From an uncultured Campylobacter sp. (GTDB lineage Bacteria > Campylobacterota > Campylobacteria > Campylobacterales > Campylobacteraceae), in NCBI GenBank assembly GCA_947090385.1, contig CAMUNZ010000002.1:1-59537 (forward strand): 59,537 nt of DNA, written 5' to 3'. A program made the translations under genes and the position numbers. Below, piece after piece: positions 1 to 9,079 of this stretch. Within the stretch, counting starts at the first letter, position 1. Every line of letters starts with the position of its first letter. The notes under the pieces are model-generated. The model was given only the letters and a program-made list of their open reading frames with translations, made no database searches and was not told where the DNA came from.

Positions 1-100
1 CGAATCCTTCGATAGCTTTATTGTACAGTTAATTATCTACACATTGCCGCTCGCCCACAACATTGGCTTAATTATGTCTTTGATGTCTTATGTAGTCTAG
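1..100 (+). other. Open C-terminal reading-frame fragment, unidentified
   Basis: Reading from base 2, this stretch stays open for 32 codons and ends with TAG at 98-100. The encoded tail is hydrophobic (for example LIIYTLPLAHNIGL). Its base composition, about 38% G+C by direct count, is richer than the neighbouring DNA. It abuts a broken pepF-like start read from the other strand, and the two stop codons overlap at the sequence CTAG (97-100). It could be the end of a mobile-element or foreign gene, or chance. I do not recognise the product. Confidence 0.25.
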
Positions 101-261
101 CGTTTTTCATAAGTTTTTAAAGTTTGCAAAAATTCTTCGGCATTTAAACTAGACAATTTTGTATTTTTTGCAAAATTTTCACAATCGTTTTTTAAATTCT
201 GTGCAAAAATTTCACAATTATTTTCGTCTTTAAAAAGTGTAGAAAGATCCCAATTTTTCAT
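97..261 (-). pseudogene. pepF: Truncated oligoendopeptidase F (M3 peptidase) N-terminus
   Basis: Starting at ATG 261-259, 54 codons are readable before a TAG at 99-97. The start ([10 protein letters not shown]) and the charged helical stretch after it resemble the N-terminus of M3-family oligoendopeptidase F, a zinc peptidase of roughly 560-600 residues. The HExxH catalytic domain is absent. The homology appears to stop at about position 102, where base composition changes. The start codon overlaps the sstT stop (ATGA), so the two genes were a coupled pair. The break may be a real insertion or rearrangement, or an assembly edge. The family assignment rests only on the short N-terminus. Confidence 0.5.
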
Positions 262-1514
262 ATTTTATCCATAATTTCTTTTGTGTAATTATCATTTGTT
301 TTATAACTAGCAACCGCTGTAAAAATAACGTCTGTGGAGCTATTTACTGCAGTTTCAAGTGAATCTTGAATAACTCCAATTGTAAAACCTATAGCTATAA
401 CTTGCATCGCCATATCATTTGAAATATTAAAAAGCGAACAAGCAAGAGGAATTAACATAAGCGATCCGCCAGCAACTCCGCTAGCGCCACATGCCCCGAC
501 AGCGGCAATCAAACACAATAAAAGTGCCGAACCAAAATCTGGAACTATATCAAGCGTAAAAGCAGCACCCAAAGTCAAAACAGCAATTGTAATCGCCGCA
601 CCCGCCATATTTATATTTGCACCTATAGGAATAGAAATCGAATAAAGCTCTTCATTTAATTGCAATTTTTTTGAAAGCTCTAAATTTACAGGTATATTTG
701 CTGCTGAACTTCTTGTAAAAAATGCTGTTAAACCGCTATTTTTAAGACAAACAAAAACTAAAGGAAAAGGATTTTTCTTAAGGCATAAAAATACAATTAT
801 AGGATTTATAACCAATGCGACAAAAAGCATCGAACAAATCAACAAAATCGTAATTTTTGCGTAACTTGCAATCGCTACAATTCCTATATTTGCGACGCTT
901 GTAGCAACTATGCCAAAAATTCCAAAAGGTGCAAGTTCTATTATGACTTTTACTATTTTTGTAAAACCATCGGCTAAATCTTGGATTATAGTTTTTGTTG
1001 TTTGATTTGCAAATCTAAGCGAAATTCCAAGCCCTATAGACCAAACTAAAATTCCGATAAAATTTCCATTTGCTATAGCATTTAACGGATTATCTACCAT
1101 TTTAAAAGCTAAATTTTTAAAAACTTCGGCGATATTTTGCGGAGCATTTTGCGCGACTGTATCAACAAGAGCTAATTCTACTGGAAATAAAAAACTAAAT
1201 CCAACTCCAACGCAAGATGCTAAAAATGTGCCAACTAAATACAAAGCCAACACAAATTTAAATCCTTTTGCATCGCCTAAATTTTTACTTACAATTGAAG
1301 CTATTATTAAAACAAATACCAAAACAGGAGCGATTGCTTTTAAAGCACCGACAAAAAGCAAACCTAAAATATCGCCGAATTTCACAATGCTATTTATAAA
1401 ATTTGACTCAAAATTTTGAGATAAAATTCCTAAACTGGCGCCTATCAAAAATCCTATGATTATTCTTATGACAAGGTTTTTATTTGTGTATTTTAAAACT
1501 ATGTTTTTAATCAT
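258..1514 (-). CDS. sstT: Na+/serine-threonine symporter SstT
   Basis: A 418-residue inner-membrane carrier of the dicarboxylate/amino acid:cation symporter family, predicted to import serine and threonine with sodium. Serine is a major carbon source for many campylobacters. It has about eight hydrophobic segments, a serine-rich re-entrant loop (TRSSAANIP, about residues 266-274), the NINMAGAA sodium/substrate motif at about 295-303, a second glycine-rich hairpin near 345-360, and [13 protein letters not shown] near 385-397, which is characteristic of SstT rather than GltP. Length matches the family (about 410). It is divergent from metK. A possible -10 box (TATATT) lies on the minus strand at 1546-1551. 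The downstream pepF start overlaps its stop codon. Confidence 0.9.
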   Translation of the reverse strand: MIKNIVLKYTNKNLVIRIIIGFLIGASLGILSQNFESNFINSIVKFGDILGLLFVGALKAIAPVLVFVLIIASIVSKNLGDAKGFKFVLALYLVGTFLASCVGVGFSFLFPVELALVDTVAQNAPQNIAEVFKNLAFKMVDNPLNAIANGNFIGILVWSIGLGISLRFANQTTKTIIQDLADGFTKIVKVIIELAPFGIFGIVATSVANIGIVAIASYAKITILLICSMLFVALVINPIIVFLCLKKNPFPLVFVCLKNSGLTAFFTRSSAANIPVNLELSKKLQLNEELYSISIPIGANINMAGAAITIAVLTLGAAFTLDIVPDFGSALLLCLIAAVGACGASGVAGGSLMLIPLACSLFNISNDMAMQVIAIGFTIGVIQDSLETAVNSSTDVIFTAVASYKTNDNYTKEIMDKI

Positions 1515-1605
1515 TAAAAACCCTTACTTTGAAAAATAAAACCACAATATACATAAAATTGGTTAAAATTTTGTTTAAATTAAAAAAATATTTAGCCAAA
1601 AAGAA

Positions 1606-1611
1606 TAGAAT
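1606..1611 (+). promoter_or_regulatory. Probable metK promoter -10 box
   Basis: TAGAAT lies 40 bases upstream of the metK start in an otherwise A/T-rich intergenic region, as expected for the Campylobacter housekeeping sigma factor, which needs little -35 sequence. The metK ribosome-binding site AAGGAAG follows near 1640-1646. I see no SAM riboswitch fold here. Confidence 0.4.
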
Positions 1612-1651
1612 AGATCATTTTTTATTTTAAAGATTTTTTAAGGAAGAATTT

Positions 1652-2851
1652 ATGTATTTATTTACAAGCGAGGTTGTAAGCGCTGGGCATCCTGATAAAT
1701 GTGCCGATATAATCGCCGATAGCATAGTGGATTTTGTTTTGAAAAGAGATGAAAATGCAAGAGTTGCGACTGAAGTTTTTGTCGCCGGAAATCACATAAT
1801 CATCGGCGGAGAATTAACTTCAAAAGTCGATTTGCATTTTGAGGATTATCAAAAAATCGTTAAAGATTGTTTAATAAGAATTGGCTACTTTGACAATCCG
1901 CATTTTACAAATAAACAATGTCTTCATCCGCAAGATGTCGAAGTTAGAGTTTTTGTAAATTCTCAAAGTCCAGATATAAATCAAGGAGTTGATCAATTTG
2001 GTGGCGAAATTGGTGCTGGAGATCAAGGAATTATGTTTGGTTTTGCCTCAAATGAAACACCAAATTTTATGCCAGCGGCGATAACTTATGCTAGAAAAAT
2101 TTGCGATAAAGTTTATGAGTTTGCATTAAAAAATCCAGATAAATTGGGCGTTGATATAAAAACTCAAGTTACGATTGATTATGGAACAAAATCAAATTTT
2201 GAAGATTGCAAACCGCAAAAAATTCATACAATCGTAGTTTCTGCGCCTTGTGTAGAAAAAATGAAAATAGAAGAAGTTAGAAATTTAATACAAAATTTGA
2301 TAGATAAAAGCAATTTACCAAAAAATTTGTATAACAAAAACGAAGCGATCATTTACATAAATCCAACAGGAAGATATGTAAATCATTCGAGTTTGCATGA
2401 TAGCGGACTTACTGGAAGAAAATTAATAGTTGATAGTTTTGGCGGATACGCACCGATTGGTGGTGGAGCACAATCAAGCAAAGATTATACAAAAGTTGAT
2501 CGTAGCGGACTTTATGCTGCAAGATATATAGCTAAAAATATCGTAGCTGCTGGACTTGCAGATAAATGCGTCGTGCAATTAAGCTATGCTATAGGAATTG
2601 CAAAACCAGTAAGCATAAGTATCGACACGATGGGAACTCACAAATTTATAAGCGATGACAAACTTTCTGAGTTTGTTATACAAAATTTTAGTTTAACTCC
2701 ACTTTGGATTATAAATAAATTTGGATTAAACAAGCCATCTAAAAACAGTTTTTGGTATGCAAATGTAGCAACTCATGGGCAAGTTGGCGTAGATTCTTAT
2801 CCGTGGGAACAATTAGATAGTGTTGAAATTTTTGAAAAATTAAAAAAATAA
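1652..2851 (+). CDS. metK: S-adenosylmethionine synthase
   Basis: Makes S-adenosylmethionine from methionine and ATP in the cytoplasm. The 399-residue length is normal. The N-terminal methionine/ATP-binding signature AGHPDK is at residues 11-16, GAGDQGIMFG is at about 121-130, and the P-loop-like phosphate-binding segment is at about 268-276. There the sequence reads GGGAQSSKD rather than the more common GGGAFSGKD; the lysine and aspartate are kept. The start is chosen because a good AAGGAAG ribosome-binding site precedes it by a few bases. It is a single gene with its own promoter, divergent from sstT and followed by the oppositely oriented tRNA-Lys. Confidence 0.97.
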   Translation: MYLFTSEVVSAGHPDKCADIIADSIVDFVLKRDENARVATEVFVAGNHIIIGGELTSKVDLHFEDYQKIVKDCLIRIGYFDNPHFTNKQCLHPQDVEVRVFVNSQSPDINQGVDQFGGEIGAGDQGIMFGFASNETPNFMPAAITYARKICDKVYEFALKNPDKLGVDIKTQVTIDYGTKSNFEDCKPQKIHTIVVSAPCVEKMKIEEVRNLIQNLIDKSNLPKNLYNKNEAIIYINPTGRYVNHSSLHDSGLTGRKLIVDSFGGYAPIGGGAQSSKDYTKVDRSGLYAARYIAKNIVAAGLADKCVVQLSYAIGIAKPVSISIDTMGTHKFISDDKLSEFVIQNFSLTPLWIINKFGLNKPSKNSFWYANVATHGQVGVDSYPWEQLDSVEIFEKLKK

Positions 2852-2995
2852 TTGCAAAATAAATTGTAGTCAAGCAAATTTACTACTTTGCCGAATAAAA
2901 ACTTGATAATGTCGGCAAAAATTCTGTATTATTCAGTCATACTAAAAATCTATTTTTGCAAAAAAATGTAAATCTGTGAGTAAATAAAGAAGAAG

Positions 2996-3071
2996 TGGTG
3001 TCCTGCGTTGGATTCGAACCAACGACCCCCTCCTTAAAAGGGAGATGCTCTACCTACTGAGCTAGCAAGAC
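2996..3071 (-). tRNA. tRNA-Lys (anticodon TTT)
   Basis: A 76-nt cloverleaf with encoded CCA folds on the minus strand. The acceptor GTCTTGC pairs with GCAGGAC (one G-T pair). The D arm is GCTC/GAGC around AGTAGGTA. The anticodon stem TCTCC/GGAGG carries the loop CTTTTAA, giving anticodon TTT. The T arm is GTTGG-TTCGAAT-CCAAC, and the discriminator base A precedes CCA. The gene stands alone between metK and cysQ and has its own strong promoter overlapping the cysQ stop codon. Confidence 0.96.
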
Positions 3072-3083
3072 ACAAAAAGGCGA

Positions 3084-3112
3084 ATTATATTTAAAAAATT
3101 CTTTTTTGTCAA
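3084..3112 (-). promoter_or_regulatory. Consensus promoter of tRNA-Lys
   Basis: On the minus strand TTGACA (3112-3107) is followed after exactly 17 bases by TATAAT (3089-3084), both perfect sigma-70 hexamers. Transcription should begin near 3077, just ahead of the mature tRNA 5' end at 3071. The -35 box overlaps the TGA stop of cysQ. A full -35 is unusual in Campylobacter but fits a stable-RNA gene. Confidence 0.85.
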
Positions 3113-3933
3113 TTATTAAAATGCGAAATTTTACAAAATTCGTCGATATTATCCCACAAAATTTTATTTAACGTTTCATTTTGAGTTACTGCGATGAAAT
3201 TTGCATTTTTTAAATTTTTACCATTATAACAAATCTCTTTTTTTGTATCCAAATCGATAATTTTTCCACCACAAATTTTAAGCAAAGCATCGCCAGCACA
3301 AATATCCCACCAATAACTTCCTTTAAATCTTGCATAAATTTGCACTTCATTTTTGCACATTTTTATAAATTTTAAAGCCGATGACAAACTAACAAAACTG
3401 CATTTAAATTTTTCTAGCAACAATTTTTTAGCATTTAAATCGATATTTTGTGATAAAAATATTTTAAAATTTTCTGTTTTTTCTTGAATTAAAGGTAAAA
3501 ATTTTGGCTTGAAATCATACGAAACTTTTTCAAAAAAAATTCCAACTTCATTGGCACCGTAAATTATTTCTTGTTTGATTGGCGAAAAAATTACACCAAG
3601 AACTGGTTTTAAATTTTGTAAAAGCGCGATACAAACACAGAATTCGCTATTTTTTTTAATAAATTCTTTTGTACCATCAAGCGGATCAACAACCCAAAAT
3701 TCATTTAAATTTTTGCGTTTATCAAAAGGAATTATCTTTTCTTCTGAACAAATTTCTATGCCAGTAGCATTTAAAATTTCAAAAATTTTATCATTTGCGG
3801 CTAAATCTGCGGACGTTAATGGTGAATTATCCTCTTTTTTCCACGATTTATATTTTTCATAATGTTTTAAAATTTCATGTCCTGCGCCAACAGCAGCAAT
3901 CGTAGCCATATAAAGAAGATCTTTGATTTGCAT
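3109..3933 (-). CDS. cysQ: 3'(2'),5'-bisphosphate nucleotidase, CysQ family
   Basis: A 274-residue member of the Mg2+-dependent, Li+-sensitive inositol monophosphatase superfamily. CysQ removes the 3'-phosphate from adenosine 3',5'-bisphosphate left by sulfate assimilation and phosphopantetheine transfer. The metal-binding EE pair is at residues 64-65 and DPLDGTKEF at 83-91 with its two metal-ligand aspartates. The second signature WWDICAGDALL lies near 208-218. It sits 52 bases downstream of gltA on the same strand. The family also contains true inositol phosphatases, but length and motifs favour CysQ. Confidence 0.85.
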   Translation of the reverse strand: MQIKDLLYMATIAAVGAGHEILKHYEKYKSWKKEDNSPLTSADLAANDKIFEILNATGIEICSEEKIIPFDKRKNLNEFWVVDPLDGTKEFIKKNSEFCVCIALLQNLKPVLGVIFSPIKQEIIYGANEVGIFFEKVSYDFKPKFLPLIQEKTENFKIFLSQNIDLNAKKLLLEKFKCSFVSLSSALKFIKMCKNEVQIYARFKGSYWWDICAGDALLKICGGKIIDLDTKKEICYNGKNLKNANFIAVTQNETLNKILWDNIDEFCKISHFNN

Positions 3934-3985
3934 TTTTTAACCTTTCGCAAAAATTGTACCTAAAAAGACCAATTTTGCGAAATTT

Positions 3986-5254
3986 CTATTTAATTCTATC
4001 GGGACCGATATAAAGCTGTCTTGGACGAACAATTTTTATAGTATCTTGCTCTTTTAACTCCATCCATTGCGCCATCCAGCCAGGACACCTTCCGATTACA
4101 AACATCACAGCAAACATTTGAGTTGGAATTTTTAAAGCTTTTAAGATAAGTCCAGAGTTAAAATCGACATTTGGATATAAATTTCTACTTATAAAATATT
4201 CATCATTTGTAGCGATTTCTTCGATTCTGTTTGCAATTTTAATCAAATTCGAATCCACACCTATTTCGTCTATTAATTTATTTCTTAACTTTTTTAATAC
4301 TTTAGCACGTGGATCGAAATTTTTATAAACTCTATGACCAAATCCCATTAAACGGAAAGGATCGTTTTTATCTTTTGCTTTTTTTATGTATTTATCGACG
4401 TTATCGACAGATCCTATCATTTCAAGTTGCCTAACTACACTTTCATTTGCGCCACCATGAGCATGTCCCCACAAAGCCCCTATTCCAGCGCTAATGCAAG
4501 AATAAGGATGCGAATGAGTGCTGCAAACTGTTCTAACAGTCGTAGTTGAAGCATTTTGTTCGTGATCTGCATGAAGAAGTAAAACGGCGTCCAAAGCTTT
4601 CACTTCTATAGGTTTTAAATCTACGTGTTCATGTGGGAAAGCTCTCATCATATATAAAAAATTTTCTGTAAATCCACGATCCAAATCTGGATAAATCATA
4701 GGATAGCCCAAAACATGTCTATGATAAAAAGCAGCTATTGTTGGCATTTTTGCAACCAATCTTTCAGCTAATTCTATATACTCTTTTTGATCGTCGTAAT
4801 TCATATCATGAGAATAATAAGCACTTAAAGTAGCTATACAGGCTTGCAAAACCGCCATAGGATGTGCTTTATCTGGAAAAGCGTCAAAAAGTTTTATCAT
4901 ATTTTCATTCATAAAAGATCGCTCTTTTAATTTCTTTTTAAAGGCAACAAATTCTTCCGGAGTTGGAAGTTTTTTATGAAGTAAAAGATGCGCTACATCT
5001 AAGTAAGTTTTATTTTCTGCAAGCCAAGATATGTCGTATCCCCTATGCATCAATTGGCCTTTTTCACCATCTATAAAAGTAATTTTACTTCTGCACATCG
5101 CAGTCGATGTGTAACCTCTATCAAATGTAAACATTCCCGTAGTTTTATATAAATTTGATATATCTATAACTGAAGGACCAATTGTGCCATCAAGTATCGG
5201 AAATTCGTATGTTTTGCCGTTTCTATTATCTGTTAAAGTTACACTATTTGACAT
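3986..5254 (-). CDS. gltA: Citrate synthase
   Basis: Condenses oxaloacetate and acetyl-CoA to citrate, the entry step of the TCA cycle. It is 422 residues, the length of the hexameric, NADH-sensitive bacterial type. Visible motifs are the active-site region HAHGGANESVV (about residues 264-274), GFGHRVYKNFDPRAKV (about 309-324) with the catalytic His and Asp, and the N-terminal extension DIDPSxxDI-like region typical of type II enzymes. The AAGGAG ribosome-binding site lies just upstream of ATG. A TATAAT -10 box lies on the minus strand at 5311-5306. cysQ follows and may be co-transcribed. Confidence 0.96.
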   Translation of the reverse strand: MSNSVTLTDNRNGKTYEFPILDGTIGPSVIDISNLYKTTGMFTFDRGYTSTAMCRSKITFIDGEKGQLMHRGYDISWLAENKTYLDVAHLLLHKKLPTPEEFVAFKKKLKERSFMNENMIKLFDAFPDKAHPMAVLQACIATLSAYYSHDMNYDDQKEYIELAERLVAKMPTIAAFYHRHVLGYPMIYPDLDRGFTENFLYMMRAFPHEHVDLKPIEVKALDAVLLLHADHEQNASTTTVRTVCSTHSHPYSCISAGIGALWGHAHGGANESVVRQLEMIGSVDNVDKYIKKAKDKNDPFRLMGFGHRVYKNFDPRAKVLKKLRNKLIDEIGVDSNLIKIANRIEEIATNDEYFISRNLYPNVDFNSGLILKALKIPTQMFAVMFVIGRCPGWMAQWMELKEQDTIKIVRPRQLYIGPDRIK

Positions 5255-5305
5255 ATTTTCTCCTTAAAATTTACATCGCAATTTTACTTAAAATAAAATT
5301 TATTT

Positions 5306-5311
5306 ATTATA
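5306..5311 (-). promoter_or_regulatory. Probable gltA promoter -10 box
   Basis: A perfect TATAAT on the minus strand 52 bases upstream of the gltA start codon, in the 68-base gap between gltA and the antiporter gene. It is flanked by A/T-rich DNA, as is usual for this group's sigma-70 promoters. Confidence 0.5.
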
Positions 5312-5322
5312 TTTTTATTTTA

Positions 5323-6483
5323 CTAATTAAACAAATTAAGTTTTTTGTAATTTTTTAATATTTTTATAATAAATAACGCCAAAATCGTCTCTATCAAACT
5401 AGCAATTATAAAAGATATATATAAATTTTTGTCAATTCCCCCTGATTTTAAAGCCAAAGTAGCAGTCGCAACCAAAAGAGTAAGCGGCATACAAAGACTA
5501 AGCCCAAACAAAAGCATATTTGATAAATTTAATTGTTTATAAAATATAAAAGACGGCAAAATTTTTATAAAAAACATAGAAAATACAATCAAAAATGAAT
5601 TACAAATAATTTGTTTATCAAGTAAAAATTTTATATCTATCGTCGATCCTATGTATATAAAAAAAATTGGTACAAAAAATCCAAAACCAAAACTAGAAAG
5701 TTTATGTGGCAAATCTTTTCGATTATCAAAAAATGTGTTTATAAAACTTCCAGCTATAAAAGCTCCCATAACAACTTTTATGTTTAAAATAAGCATAATT
5801 GCCACTATAAATAAAAAAAGTGCCATGCAAAGCCTTATATCTTTTTCGTCTTTATCGGCTTGTGGAACTAAAATTTTTTTAAGATCGGGAAACCACCAAA
5901 AAACAATCTCTAAACCTTTAAAAGTCGCGATACAAATCGCTATAAAAAATATAAAATAAAATACTATTTTAAAAAATTCCAAGCTAAATCCATTTTGCAA
6001 ATATCCGGCGCCAAAAGTAAGTAAAGCGATACTTAAAACTTCGCCGATACATCCCACAAACATGCCTAAATTTAGCCATTTTTGATTATTTCCATACTCC
6101 TTAAAAAGCGCCATTAAAACACCGATACTAATCACGGGCAAAACTATAAAAAAGATTTTATTTAAATCAAAAATCAAAACAAAACCAGCGCTTAAAACAT
6201 ACAAAATAGATAAATAAATCAAAGAATTTTTTAAAATTTTTATATTTGTTTTTATAAAAATTTTTAAATTTACGTGCATTCCGGCTAAAAACATAAGAAA
6301 ATAAAAACCAAAATCTGCAATCAATTTAAAATTTTGACTATTTTCAAAAAGTCCCAAATTTACCAAAATAATCCCTAAAATTATCTCTGTAGCAGAAGTC
6401 GGCGCTTTTATAAATTTAGCTATGTAAGGTGATAAAAATATAACAAAACTAAGAACTAATAAAATTTTTAAATCATTCATCAA
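5323..6483 (-). CDS. Monovalent cation:proton antiporter (CPA2 family)
   Basis: A 386-residue polytopic inner-membrane protein with about 11-12 hydrophobic segments and no soluble C-terminal TrkA domain, so it is shorter than KefB/KefC (about 600) and resembles compact CPA2 Na+/H+ or K+/H+ exchangers. The early segment PTSATEIILGIILVNLG and the FLAGMHVNLK motif near residues 66-75 are typical of the family. Its role would be pH and cation homeostasis. The start overlaps the yfcE stop by four bases (ATGA), which places it last in the dcd-topA-yfcE-antiporter operon. Ion specificity cannot be read from the sequence. Confidence 0.8.
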   Translation of the reverse strand: MMNDLKILLVLSFVIFLSPYIAKFIKAPTSATEIILGIILVNLGLFENSQNFKLIADFGFYFLMFLAGMHVNLKIFIKTNIKILKNSLIYLSILYVLSAGFVLIFDLNKIFFIVLPVISIGVLMALFKEYGNNQKWLNLGMFVGCIGEVLSIALLTFGAGYLQNGFSLEFFKIVFYFIFFIAICIATFKGLEIVFWWFPDLKKILVPQADKDEKDIRLCMALFLFIVAIMLILNIKVVMGAFIAGSFINTFFDNRKDLPHKLSSFGFGFFVPIFFIYIGSTIDIKFLLDKQIICNSFLIVFSMFFIKILPSFIFYKQLNLSNMLLFGLSLCMPLTLLVATATLALKSGGIDKNLYISFIIASLIETILALFIIKILKNYKKLNLFN

Positions 6484-6998
6484 AACTCTTTAAAAAGATC
6501 GATTTTTGAAATTTTCCAATCAATTTTTTCAATCTGACTTGAAATTTTATAAATTTCATATCTATCATCAAAAACATCAACATAAGCAAACTCGTAAAGT
6601 GGCTTTTTGCGACCACAAATTTCGCCTGGATTTATAACTAAATTTTTACCATCGACAACGGCAACAAAATAATGCGTATGCCCATAAATATTTATATCAA
6701 AATCGTTTGAAATATATATAGGATAATGCATAACGCGAATTTTTAAATCTTTAAAAATAAAATCTTTTGGCTCGTTAAAAAGTTTAAAGTTTTTCATAAA
6801 AGATTTTAAATTTGAATCATTATTTCCAAGAACGGCGACATATGGAATTTGAGACTTTTTAAGATCTCTTAAAGTTTCAAACTCGACGATATCGCCAGAA
6901 TGCACGAGTAAATCAACATCTTTTTTCTTTAAAAAATTTATGGCACTTTTTGCGACATCAACTTTATGATGCGAATCTGAAATCAAACCGATTCTCAT
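6480..6998 (-). CDS. Metallophosphoesterase, YfcE/MJ0936 family
   Basis: A small (172-residue) single-domain calcineurin-like phosphodiesterase. All five family blocks are visible: SDSH (residues 7-10), GDIVE (35-39), GNND (58-61), MHYP near 105 and GHTH near 124, which together provide the two-metal site. E. coli YfcE acts on small phosphodiesters in vitro, and its physiological substrate is not settled. It overlaps topA upstream and the antiporter downstream by four bases each, so it is translated in a coupled series. Confidence 0.85.
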   Translation of the reverse strand: MRIGLISDSHHKVDVAKSAINFLKKKDVDLLVHSGDIVEFETLRDLKKSQIPYVAVLGNNDSNLKSFMKNFKLFNEPKDFIFKDLKIRVMHYPIYISNDFDINIYGHTHYFVAVVDGKNLVINPGEICGRKKPLYEFAYVDVFDDRYEIYKISSQIEKIDWKISKIDLFKEF

Positions 6999-9073
6999 AC
7001 AATTTCTTTTTTAAATTTACATTCTAAACACTCTAAAAAATTACCTTTTTTTAACTCTTTTTTTACCATTGCGCCGTTGCAATTTGGACATTTTTCATCG
7101 CTTAATGGATAATTTGAAATAAAATTACATTTTGGATAATTGCTGCAACCAAAAAATTTTCCCCTTTTTGAAAATCTTTCCACAACTTCTCCGCCACATT
7201 TTGGACACAAAAATCCAGCTTTTACAGGCTTTTTTTTCTCTTTTTTTATGTTATCTTTTTTTATATATTTACATTTTGGATAATTTAAACAACCAACAAA
7301 TTCGCCAAATCGCCCGTTTCTTTTTACAAGATCGCCTCCGCATTCTGGGCATTTTTCGTCGATTTTTATAACTACTTTTTGGCTTTGAATTTGTGTTTTG
7401 CCATCTTCTATCTGTTTTATAAAAGGATGATAAAACTCATTTAAAACTTCTTGCCAATCCTCTTTTTTTTCAGCTATTAAATCAAGTTTATTTTCCATTT
7501 TTTCTGTAAATTTGCTATCAACTATATCGTTAAAATTCTTTTCTAAAACTTCAATAATTTTAAAAGCAATCTGTGTCGGAACAAGCTGTTTTTTATCTAT
7601 TTCGACATATTTTCTAGCGGTTAAAAGTGAAATTATTGGCGCATAAGTAGAAGGTCTTCCGATCCCTAAAGTTTCTAATTTTTTTACAAGTCCAGCTTCG
7701 CTATATCTAGCCGGTGGCTCGGTAAATTTTTCAACACTTTTTAGACTTTGTAAATCTAACTTGTCGCCGATTTTTAAAGGAGGAAGAATTTTATCTTTTT
7801 CAAAAGAGCCATAAACTTTATAAAATCCGTCAAAGATTATCTCGCGTCCGCTAATTTTATATTTTACTTTTTCATTTGAAATTATTACGTTTTGATTACT
7901 TGAAACACTTTGACTCATTTGACAAGCTAAAAATCGATTATAAATCAAACTATAAAGTTTTAATTGATCGGCATTCAAAAATTTTGAAGCGATTTGCGGA
8001 GTAAAATTTACATTTGTTGGGCGAATTGCCTCATGAGCTTCTTGCGCATTTTTTGATTTTGTTGTATAAATATTTGGCGTTTTTGGAAGATATTTATCGC
8101 CGAAATTTTCTTGTATAAATTCCCTTGCGTTATTAATCGCTTCTTTTGCTAAATTTAAACTATCTGTTCTCATGTAAGTTATTAAACCTGTGATTTGTGA
8201 GCCGATTTTTACACCTTCGTAAAGATTTTGCGCTATCATCATAGTTTTTTTAGGCGAAAAACCTAAATTTGAAGAAGCAGCTTGCTGAAGTGAGCTTGTC
8301 ATAAATGGCGGTTGTGGAGAAATTTTTCGTGATTTTTTTTCTATATTTTCGACTTCAAAATCGTTTGTTTTTGTATATTTTAAAATTTCATCAGAAACTT
8401 CTTCGCTATTTATATCTAATTTGTCTAATTTTTTACCGTTTAGACTTATAAATTCTGCTTCTAAATCCTTTTTAAATACTGCTTGAATTTCGTAAAATTT
8501 TTGCGATTTGAAATTTAAAATTTCTCTTTCTTTATCAACGATAATTTTTAAAGCAGCGCTTTGAACGCGCCCGGCGCTTAATCCTCTTTGAATTTTCGAA
8601 TTTAAAAGTGGACTTAATTTATAACCAACAATTCTATCAAGCAATCTTCTTGCTTGTTGAGCATTTACACTATCTATATTTAAATTTCTAGGATTTTCTA
8701 AAGCGCTTAAAATAGCCGTTTTTGTAATTTCGTGAAAAACAATTCTAGGAAGTTTTAAAGGATCTACACCTATGGAATTTGCTATATGAAAAGCGATCGC
8801 TTCGCCTTCTCTATCTTCATCGGTAGCTAGATAAATTTGATCACATTTTTTTGCAAGAGATTTTATATCTTTCACTATATCTTCATGATCTTTTGAAGTT
8901 ACATATTTTGGGATAAATTTATCATCTTTTATAGTTATGCCAAGAGTAGTTTTTGGCAAATCCATTATGTGCCCTTTTGAAGCGATAACTTCATAATTTG
9001 CATCCAAAAAACTTTTTATTGTTTTTGCTTTTGCTGGTGATTCTACGATAATTAAACTTTTCATTTTATGCAT
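6995..9073 (-). CDS. topA: DNA topoisomerase I (type IA)
   Basis: Relaxes negatively supercoiled DNA. At 692 residues it carries the Toprim domain (IIVESPAKAKTI near the N-terminus and ATDEDREGEAIAFH near residue 83), the catalytic tyrosine in GLITYMRTDS (Tyr300), the cleavage-domain gate, and three C-terminal four-cysteine zinc ribbons over roughly residues 575-690. The first two have the CPxCGG...GCxNYPKC pattern and the third is degenerate (CPNC...CLEC). Two start codons are possible, 9073 and 9064; the later one gives the usual MKSLIIVES beginning. dcd lies six bases upstream. Confidence 0.96.
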   Translation of the reverse strand: MHKMKSLIIVESPAKAKTIKSFLDANYEVIASKGHIMDLPKTTLGITIKDDKFIPKYVTSKDHEDIVKDIKSLAKKCDQIYLATDEDREGEAIAFHIANSIGVDPLKLPRIVFHEITKTAILSALENPRNLNIDSVNAQQARRLLDRIVGYKLSPLLNSKIQRGLSAGRVQSAALKIIVDKEREILNFKSQKFYEIQAVFKKDLEAEFISLNGKKLDKLDINSEEVSDEILKYTKTNDFEVENIEKKSRKISPQPPFMTSSLQQAASSNLGFSPKKTMMIAQNLYEGVKIGSQITGLITYMRTDSLNLAKEAINNAREFIQENFGDKYLPKTPNIYTTKSKNAQEAHEAIRPTNVNFTPQIASKFLNADQLKLYSLIYNRFLACQMSQSVSSNQNVIISNEKVKYKISGREIIFDGFYKVYGSFEKDKILPPLKIGDKLDLQSLKSVEKFTEPPARYSEAGLVKKLETLGIGRPSTYAPIISLLTARKYVEIDKKQLVPTQIAFKIIEVLEKNFNDIVDSKFTEKMENKLDLIAEKKEDWQEVLNEFYHPFIKQIEDGKTQIQSQKVVIKIDEKCPECGGDLVKRNGRFGEFVGCLNYPKCKYIKKDNIKKEKKKPVKAGFLCPKCGGEVVERFSKRGKFFGCSNYPKCNFISNYPLSDEKCPNCNGAMVKKELKKGNFLECLECKFKKEIV

Positions 9074-9079
9074 TTTCTT

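Noticed and set aside
1515..1651. SAM riboswitch upstream of metK
   Set aside because: The region is only A/T-rich with no paired stems or conserved SAM-box sequence; a simple promoter explains it.
2852..2995. Terminator hairpin after metK (TTTGCCGA ... TCGGCAAA)
   Set aside because: The arms are separated by a loop of about 19 bases and lack a T-run, so I did not call a terminator. A weak structure is possible.
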